Source of the DNA: Actinomycetospora endophytica
Lineage (GTDB): Bacteria; Actinomycetota; Actinomycetes; Mycobacteriales; Pseudonocardiaceae
Direction of reading: 5' to 3'
DNA length: 64,000 bases
Assembly (NCBI RefSeq): GCF_021026375.1
Contig: NZ_JAJNDB010000001.1
Location: 1,798,001 to 1,862,000, forward strand
The stretch's first letter is position 1. Every line of letters begins with the position of its first letter. Below, in pieces: positions 59,040-64,000 of the stretch. Position numbers and translations under genes: made by a program. The notes under the pieces were generated by a model. The model was not told the DNA's origin, did not search any database, and worked only from the letters and a program-made list of their open reading frames with translations.

Positions 59040-59288
59040 ATGGAGCGCAACTGCATCGGCTGCGGGCAGGTCGACGACCACCCGCGCCACCACATCAGCA
59101 TCGGCGAGGACGACGTCTTCTGGCACATGGACTGCCACGCGCGCTCCGGCCAGGGCTGCGAGCTGTGCAAGGCGGTCGTCGACTCGGCCGGAGAGCTCAA
59201 GGGCGACGAGCTGCGCGCCCACATCCAGCAGAACGACCCCGCGAAGCAGGTCCTGGTCGCCCGGGGCCTCGTCGCCCAGGAGGGCTGA
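59040..59288 (+). CDS. Small Cys/His-rich zinc-binding protein (82 residues)
   Basis: Starts MERNCIGCGQVDDHPRHHIS and continues with FWHMDCHARSGQGCELCKAV. The C-x2-C, H-x3-HH, H-x2-C and C-x2-C groups could hold one or two zinc ions. The C-terminus is helical (GDELRAHIQQNDPAKQVLVA). AAGGAG precedes ATG 59040. The role is unknown; such proteins are common between fibre genes in actinophages. Confidence 0.65.
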   Translation: MERNCIGCGQVDDHPRHHISIGEDDVFWHMDCHARSGQGCELCKAVVDSAGELKGDELRAHIQQNDPAKQVLVARGLVAQEG

Positions 59289-59291
59289 TCT

Positions 59292-59705
59292 ATGGCGAAC
59301 ATCGACCAGGCCGAGGCGATCCTTCTCCTCAAGGCCCTGCTCAGTAATACGGCCTACACCGTTCCCGGAGCGCAGTACGCCGCGATCGACACGAGCACTA
59401 CCGCACCCACGTCGACGTCGTTCGGCTCTGAGGCCTCCGGCGGTGGATACGCCCGGGCTGCGCTCTCGGTGACTGCCGCCGCGGCAGGCTCGGGCGGCAA
59501 CGCGGGCCTGGCGTACTCCCCGTCGAGCGGGGCGCTGAACTACACGAACATGCCCGCGGGCACGTTCTCCTCGATCGAGGTGTTCAACGCCGCCACGGGC
59601 ACGACCCGACGGCTCCTCTTCGGCGCGTTGGCTTCGTCCAAGACGCTGGCTGCGGGAGACACGCTCTCGATCGCCGCCGGACAGCTCACGGCGACCCTCG
59701 GGTAG
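59292..59705 (+). CDS. Small virion protein, probable fibre-associated (137 residues)
   Basis: An N-terminal helix (MANIDQAEAILLLKALLSNT) is followed by a Ala/Gly/Ser/Thr-rich beta domain (YAAIDTSTTAPTSTSFGSEA ... LSIAAGQLTATLG). This pattern is shared with small tail-tip decoration proteins of actinophages. It is followed by a strong terminator. Confidence 0.65.
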   Translation: MANIDQAEAILLLKALLSNTAYTVPGAQYAAIDTSTTAPTSTSFGSEASGGGYARAALSVTAAAAGSGGNAGLAYSPSSGALNYTNMPAGTFSSIEVFNAATGTTRRLLFGALASSKTLAAGDTLSIAAGQLTATLG

Positions 59706-59719
59706 CTCTTCATCCCCTC

Positions 59720-59755
59720 AGCCCCCGCCTGCATCCGTGCAGGCGGGGGCTTCGT
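59720..59755 (+). terminator. Intrinsic terminator
   Basis: AGCCCCCGCCTGCA (59720-59733) pairs perfectly with TGCAGGCGGGGGCT (59738-59751), with a 4-nt loop, followed by TCGTC. This 14-bp stem ends the preceding unit; the next gene starts 22 bp later. Confidence 0.88.
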
Positions 59756-59773
59756 CGTGCTGGGAGGCCCACC

Positions 59774-60487
59774 GTGGCGATCAGCTACATCTCCGCGGTG
59801 GTGGCGTCCTCGGCCACCTCGACGTCGCTCGGCACCACGACCCTCACAACCCCGTCGTTCACCCCCAACGCCGGAGACCTGCTGGTCGCCAAGATCGCCA
59901 CCGGCGATGAGCGAGTCACCTCCACCTCGGTCACCGACACCCAGGGCAACACCTGGACCAAGCGGGTCCAGTCGACCCAGACGACCAACAACGCCCTGGT
60001 CGCGATCTGGACGGCAGTCGCCTCGTCGGCCACCTCGATGACCGTGAGCGCTGTGCAGACCAACGCGGCATCGAGCACCGGGTTCCCCGAGGGGCTCTGC
60101 GTCGAGCGGTACTCGGGCGCGACTGTCGCGGCTTCTCCGGCGACGAACACGGTGCTTATCGCCCAGGGATCGGCGATCCAGTCGACGATCACCAGCACCG
60201 TCGCGAACTCGGTCATCGTCTGGCTCGACTCGGACTGGGCACCGGCTCCCGGCACTCCGGCCTACATCAGCCCCGCCTCGGCGACCGGGACCTACTACCA
60301 GGACGCGAACGGGTCGTTCTACTACGCGCAGCAGGCCGCGGCTTCCGTCGGATCGCAGACGTACGGAATGAGCGCCCCGACCAACCAGAAACCCGCGCTG
60401 GCGGCGATGGAGATCATCCCCGCCGCCCCCGTGCGGAGCACCTCCCTCGTGCTCGGCCAGGCCGTCGGTCGGGCCGCGTTGTTCTGA
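59774..60487 (+). CDS. Stand-alone copy of the adhesin-like domain (237 residues)
   Basis: Reads as the same beta domain as the N-terminus of the gpI fusion: TTPSFTPNAGDLLVAKIATG, CVERYSGATVAASPATNTVL and QTYGMSAPTNQKPALAAMEI. Here it stands alone with a short tail (LVLGQAVGRAALF). It is probably a fibre or decoration subunit. GTG 59774. The domain is repeated again from about 61110. Confidence 0.7.
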   Translation: MAISYISAVVASSATSTSLGTTTLTTPSFTPNAGDLLVAKIATGDERVTSTSVTDTQGNTWTKRVQSTQTTNNALVAIWTAVASSATSMTVSAVQTNAASSTGFPEGLCVERYSGATVAASPATNTVLIAQGSAIQSTITSTVANSVIVWLDSDWAPAPGTPAYISPASATGTYYQDANGSFYYAQQAAASVGSQTYGMSAPTNQKPALAAMEIIPAAPVRSTSLVLGQAVGRAALF

Positions 60488-60503
60488 CGACACCAGGAGA
60501 GAC

Positions 60504-61007
60504 ATGAGCACCTACATCGTCCGGAACAGCGCGATGGCCACCACGGCTGCTCCGACCAAGGTCACGACCGGGACAGCGATCAAGACGCTGCTCCAGCTCG
60601 CGCCCAGCTCAGGGAACCCGATCGTCGTCAAGGAGTGGGGCATCTCGTTCGACGGCTCGGCCGCCGCGACACCGATCGCGGTGGAGCTGGTCGACACCTA
60701 CGCCGTGGCCGCCACCGTGACTGCGTTCGTGGCCAACGACGTGCAGCCCTACCTGCGGCTCTCGGACGTGGGCGCGTCATCGGTGACGCTCGGGACGGCT
60801 GCCTCGGGCTACACCGCCTCGGCCGAAGGCACGATCACGCAGACCCGCCATGGAGACCTGCAGCTGGTCGCCCCGTCGAGTCAGTACGTCAAGCAGATGC
60901 CCCTCGGGATGGAGTTCTTCGTCCCCGGCGGCCACTTCCTGCGCATCCGGGTCACGGCACCGACGGCGGTGAACGCCTGGTGCTACGTGATCTACCAGGA
61001 CATGTAG
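60504..61007 (+). CDS. Unknown beta-rich virion protein (167 residues)
   Basis: Starts MSTYIVRNSAMATTAAPTKV and continues with ISFDGSAAATPIAVELVDTY ... FFVPGGHFLRIRVTAPTAVN. A mixed Thr/Ala/Val beta composition without a signal peptide or membrane segment. Comparable small proteins sit beside fibre genes in actinophages and may cap or decorate the fibre. AGGAGAGAC precedes ATG 60504. Confidence 0.65.
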   Translation: MSTYIVRNSAMATTAAPTKVTTGTAIKTLLQLAPSSGNPIVVKEWGISFDGSAAATPIAVELVDTYAVAATVTAFVANDVQPYLRLSDVGASSVTLGTAASGYTASAEGTITQTRHGDLQLVAPSSQYVKQMPLGMEFFVPGGHFLRIRVTAPTAVNAWCYVIYQDM

Positions 61008-61023
61008 CGAGGGGAGCCCGGAC

Positions 61024-64000
61024 ATGGCTCGCTTGGGTCGCGGTCAGCCCATCAAGGTCCATTCCGGGCTCCCGCCCGCTCTCCGGGCGGGTCCAGCATT
61101 CCCGACCTTCATCGGTGCGACCGCTGAGGTCCATGCCGCAGCCGGTTCGGCTGGGACCTACACCCTGACCTCGGCGATCTTCACCCCGAACGTCGGGGAC
61201 CTGATCGTCGTCAAGGCCGCTGGCGGCTACCAGAACATCACCGAGACCGCCGTCAGCGACAGCAACGGCCTGACGTGGACCCTGCAGGCGCAGGCGGCCT
61301 ACGCGCAGGTGGCCAGCTCGCCGACGGCCTCGATCTGGACGGCCACAGCCACCTCGGCGACAAGCATGACCGTCACGGTCACGTACTCCACGTCGATCAC
61401 CGCAGGCAACCTTGAGGACAGCCTGATCGTCGAGCGGTACGCCAACGCCCAAGTCGGCACCGGCGTGTCCCAGGTCGCGGCGAGCGGGAACACGACCACC
61501 ATCACCCCGAGCCAGGCGGGGTCGATCATCACCTGGGCGGACGGCGACTACACCGCCACCGCCACCGCGCCAACTGCTGCCGCCGGGGCGATCACCGGTT
61601 ACAGCCAGAACAGCGGCCAGGAGTCGTTCTACTACGGCTACCAGACCTCGACCGGCACCTCGGCGCAGACGTACGGCATCAGCTCGCCGACTTCAACGAA
61701 GTCCGCGCTCGCTGCAATCGAGCTGGTCCCGTACGCCGGTGGCACGACGTATCAGGCCACCGTAACGCTGAACGGGTCCGGCGGCCTCGCGGCCTCGGGC
61801 ACCGAGATCGGACTCGACTCAGTCTCGCTGGCCGGTGCCGGGTCGCTAAGCCCGACCGGAACCGCGGTCGGGCAGGCCGCGGGCTCCTTCGCGGGTGCTG
61901 GATCGCTGACGTCGACTGCGGTCGGCGTCGCCATGGACACGGTGACCCTGACAGGGTCTGGCAGCTTCTCGGCGAGCGGGACGACCACCGGGGTCTCGGC
62001 TGTGGCGATGGCGGGCTCGGGCTCGCTGTCCACGGCCGCGATCGACGTGGCCTCGGGCTCGGTGACGCTGGCCGGGGCCGGAGGTCTGTCCGCCGCTGGG
62101 ACTACCACCGGCCAGGCATCGGCTGCGCTCGTCGGTACTGGCTCGCTGAGCACCGCAGCCATCGACCTGGCGCAGGACTCCGTGGCGCTCAGCGGATCCG
62201 GGAGCCTGTCGGCGTCCGGAGTGACCACCGGGCAGGCCTCGGTCGCCCTGGCTGGCGCCGGTGCTCTCGCGGCGACCGCGGTGGACCTCGCTCAGGGCAG
62301 CGTCGCGCTGCATGGCGCAGGCGCACTCACCGCGTCCACCCTCGCCACCGGCGTGGCTTCGGTCGCTCTCGTCGGCTCCGGTGCGCTCCAGGCGTCGGGG
62401 ACGGACCTCGGTCTGACGACAGCGGCGCTGGCCGGAGCAGGGATGCTCACGGCTGCCGCCACGGACGTCGCCCAGGGCTCCGTGGGTCTGGCGGGTGCTG
62501 GCGTGCTCAGCGCCGCGGGCACCACCACCGGGATCGCCTCGGCCGCGCTGGCCGGGTCCGGCGTGCTCACGGCGCCTGCCTCGCAGGGCCAGTTCGCCTC
62601 GGTAGCGCTGGCCGGGTCCGGGACGCTGTCGACCTCCGCTATCGACCTCGCCCAGGCCGCGGTCTCGCTGGTCGGAGCAGGCTCCGTGACCGCCGCCGGT
62701 GTCGACGTAGCCCTGGCGATCGTCAACCTGGCCGGATCCGCGGCGCTGGCCGCGAGCGCCACCGACCTCGGGCTGAGCAGCGTCTCGTTGACCGGCTCGG
62801 GAGCGCTCTCCGCGCTCGGGGTGGACATCCAGCCCGCCTCGGTCTCGCTGGCGGGCTCGGGAGCCCTGGCCGCTTCGGCGACCGTGCTGGCGCAGGCCAG
62901 CGTTGCGTTCTCGGTCTCCGGGGGACTGAGCGCCGTGGCGATCGACGTGGCCGCCACCTCGGTGGCGCTGCACGGCTCGGGCACGCTGACCAGCAGCGCC
63001 ATCGACCTCGCCCAGGCGGCAGCTGCGATGGCGGGCACCGGCGCCCTGGCCACCGCAGCGGCAGTCACCGGCCAGGCCTCGGTGGCGTTGGCGGGCTTCG
63101 GCACGCTGGCCGCCAGCGCGCTCGACCTGGCCTACACCTCGGTCGCGTTCGCCGGGGCCGGTTCGCTGAGCGTTCCGGCGACGACCACCGGCATCGCCCA
63201 GGTGGCTCTGGGCGGTCGCGGGGCTCTGAACGCCGCCGCGATCGACGTCGGGCTGACCTCGATGGCCTTGAGTGGATCCGGCGCCCTCTCGGCGACTCCG
63301 CTGATGACCGGGATGGCGTCCGTCGCCTTCGTCGGGGCCGGAGCCCTGGCCGCGGTGGCCCTGGACGTTGCCCTCGACGCGGTCAGTCTCGCTGGGGCCG
63401 GTCAGATGACCACGTCGGCCCTCGACATCGGGCTCGTCGCGGTCACGGTGGCCGGTTCCGGCGGCGTGGCTACGGTCGCGGTCGACGTCGCGATGGGCTC
63501 GGTGGTCCTCGTCGGGTCCGGCGTGCTGTTCGCGAGCCCGGGCGGTGGCCAGTTCACCAGCGCGACGCTCGCGGGCACCGGCGCGTTGACGGCCAGCGGG
63601 ATCGACGTGGCCCCAACCAGCGTCGCCCTGGCCGGTTCTGGCTCGCTCGCGGCCACGGACATCGCCACGGGGCTCGCCAGCGTCGCCCTGGCCGGGACGG
63701 GCGTGCTGACGACCGCCGCGTACGCCCAGCAGTTAGTCGCGGCGACCTTCACCGGCACCGGTGCGCTCGTCGCGAGCGCCATCGACGTCGGGGTGGCCGC
63801 GGCGAGCCTGCACGGGGTCGGCTCGCTCTCGGTCGCGGCGCTGGATGTCGCTCTGGCGGCGGTGGGTCTGGCCGGGACGGGCACCCTCAGCGCGTCTGGC
63901 GGCACGACGGGCCTGGCAGCGGCCTCGATGGCTGGGAACGGCGTCCTGAGCGCCGTAGCGGGGCGCACGGCCACCGAGACGGTGCCGCTGAGCGGCTCGG
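61024..64000 (+). CDS. Giant repeat fibre/adhesin, 3' end outside the window
   Basis: An open frame from ATG 61024 through the last base, at least 992 codons. Residues about 30-240 carry the third copy of the adhesin-like domain (SAIFTPNVGDLIVVKAAGGY, LIVERYANA, QTYGISSPTSTKSALAAIEL). From about residue 240 the protein is a long array of 20-residue units built on [DT]xxxASVALAGSGxLSA, rich in Ala, Gly, Ser and Val. A repeated-strand rod (beta-solenoid or multi-strand shaft) is likely, with a tip domain to the right. It is the largest fibre of the phage as far as seen. Confidence 0.8.
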   Translation, partial: MARLGRGQPIKVHSGLPPALRAGPAFPTFIGATAEVHAAAGSAGTYTLTSAIFTPNVGDLIVVKAAGGYQNITETAVSDSNGLTWTLQAQAAYAQVASSPTASIWTATATSATSMTVTVTYSTSITAGNLEDSLIVERYANAQVGTGVSQVAASGNTTTITPSQAGSIITWADGDYTATATAPTAAAGAITGYSQNSGQESFYYGYQTSTGTSAQTYGISSPTSTKSALAAIELVPYAGGTTYQATVTLNGSGGLAASGTEIGLDSVSLAGAGSLSPTGTAVGQAAGSFAGAGSLTSTAVGVAMDTVTLTGSGSFSASGTTTGVSAVAMAGSGSLSTAAIDVASGSVTLAGAGGLSAAGTTTGQASAALVGTGSLSTAAIDLAQDSVALSGSGSLSASGVTTGQASVALAGAGALAATAVDLAQGSVALHGAGALTASTLATGVASVALVGSGALQASGTDLGLTTAALAGAGMLTAAATDVAQGSVGLAGAGVLSAAGTTTGIASAALAGSGVLTAPASQGQFASVALAGSGTLSTSAIDLAQAAVSLVGAGSVTAAGVDVALAIVNLAGSAALAASATDLGLSSVSLTGSGALSALGVDIQPASVSLAGSGALAASATVLAQASVAFSVSGGLSAVAIDVAATSVALHGSGTLTSSAIDLAQAAAAMAGTGALATAAAVTGQASVALAGFGTLAASALDLAYTSVAFAGAGSLSVPATTTGIAQVALGGRGALNAAAIDVGLTSMALSGSGALSATPLMTGMASVAFVGAGALAAVALDVALDAVSLAGAGQMTTSALDIGLVAVTVAGSGGVATVAVDVAMGSVVLVGSGVLFASPGGGQFTSATLAGTGALTASGIDVAPTSVALAGSGSLAATDIATGLASVALAGTGVLTTAAYAQQLVAATFTGTGALVASAIDVGVAAASLHGVGSLSVAALDVALAAVGLAGTGTLSASGGTTGLAAASMAGNGVLSAVAGRTATETVPLSGS
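61745..64000 (+). repeat. Array of about 60-bp coding repeats in the giant fibre gene
   Basis: About 37 degenerate 60-bp units, each encoding roughly 20 residues with the core SVALAGSGxLSA. Units alternate loosely between an IDVAQ/TDLG-type and a TTTGQA-type linker, which gives a 120-bp higher-order period. The units diverge at the DNA level but keep reading frame and spacing, so selection on protein structure is indicated. The array is cut by the window end. Confidence 0.85.

Larger units (their letters stand above)
17216..64000. mobile_element. Contractile-tailed actinophage prophage, partial (right end outside window)
   Basis: From the tadA junction onward the gene order is that of a temperate phage: serine integrase, early small genes, terminase, portal, protease/scaffold, capsid, connectors, sheath, tube, tape measure, baseplate and fibres. 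The base composition is visibly less GC-extreme than the host, with a few cargo genes lower still. The presence of tail sheath, gp25-, gpJ- and gpI-like baseplate genes shows a myovirus-type tail. No endolysin, clear repressor or right attachment site is inside the window, so the element extends further. Confidence 0.95.

Noticed and set aside
61846-63974. Several minus-strand open frames over the repeat array
   Set aside because: They mirror the plus-strand 60-bp repeats. The plus frame continues from the adhesin domain and is open from 61024.
61745-64000. CRISPR-like array
   Set aside because: The periodic units are in-frame, degenerate coding repeats without constant repeats and unique spacers.

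Overview
The window comes from a high-GC actinomycete, most likely Pseudonocardia or a close relative. This rests on codon use, GTG/TTG starts with GTGA/ATGA stop-start overlaps, and near-complete gene-order agreement with the Mycobacterium tuberculosis Rv3660c-Rv3680 neighbourhood; the genus is inference. It has two parts: about 17.2 kb of host chromosome, then about 46.8 kb of a prophage that runs off the right edge.

Host part (1-17215). A minus-strand pair of ArsA/Get3-like ATPases (Rv3680/Rv3679-type) is followed by a plus-strand run: DUF4177, RidA, two tandem paralogous unknown proteins (absent from the M. tuberculosis order as I know it), and an MBL-fold hydrolase. A strong bidirectional hairpin separates these from minus-strand crp and a small membrane protein. 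Then comes a four-gene overlapping operon: nth, a TlpA-like thioredoxin, a NUDIX hydrolase and the periplasmic protease marP. A second bidirectional hairpin separates it from a minus-strand epoxide-hydrolase-like protein without its nucleophile, a DUF1469 membrane protein and an ArfB-like rescue factor. Last are a degenerate Fic-like protein, ssd, and the start of tadA/cpaF, the secretion ATPase of the Tad/Flp pilus locus.

Prophage part (17216 to the end). A serine-integrase prophage is inserted exactly in the Walker A codons of tadA, with the integrase gene starting about 30 bp inside the left junction. The left arm has the integrase, small genes, a minus-strand DUF732-like exported protein, two related winged-helix proteins, a NUMOD4-HNH endonuclease and a long string of tiny overlapping genes. 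The late region is in canonical order: TerS, TerL, portal, prohead protease/scaffold, major capsid, connectors, tail sheath, tail tube, tail-assembly chaperone with a -1 frameshift, tape measure with a muramidase-like domain, LysM protein, hub, gp25-like, gpJ-like, gpI-like fusion, and several fibres. The sheath and the baseplate set show a contractile-tailed (myovirus-type) phage of an actinomycete. No endolysin is visible apart from the tape-measure domain, so lysis genes probably lie beyond the window.

Most notable: (i) integration into a P-loop; (ii) a terL whose own P-loop is interrupted by TGAGTAG between two GGC codons, implying either a defective prophage or a decoding event; (iii) a DUF4231/SLATT-like membrane gene of lower GC inserted in the baseplate module, plus a reverse-strand membrane cargo gene before the terminase; (iv) a beta-rich adhesin-like domain used in three fibre genes, the last carrying dozens of 20-residue repeats; (v) an intergenic decamer recurring in the late region. 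No rRNA, tRNA or CRISPR array was seen.
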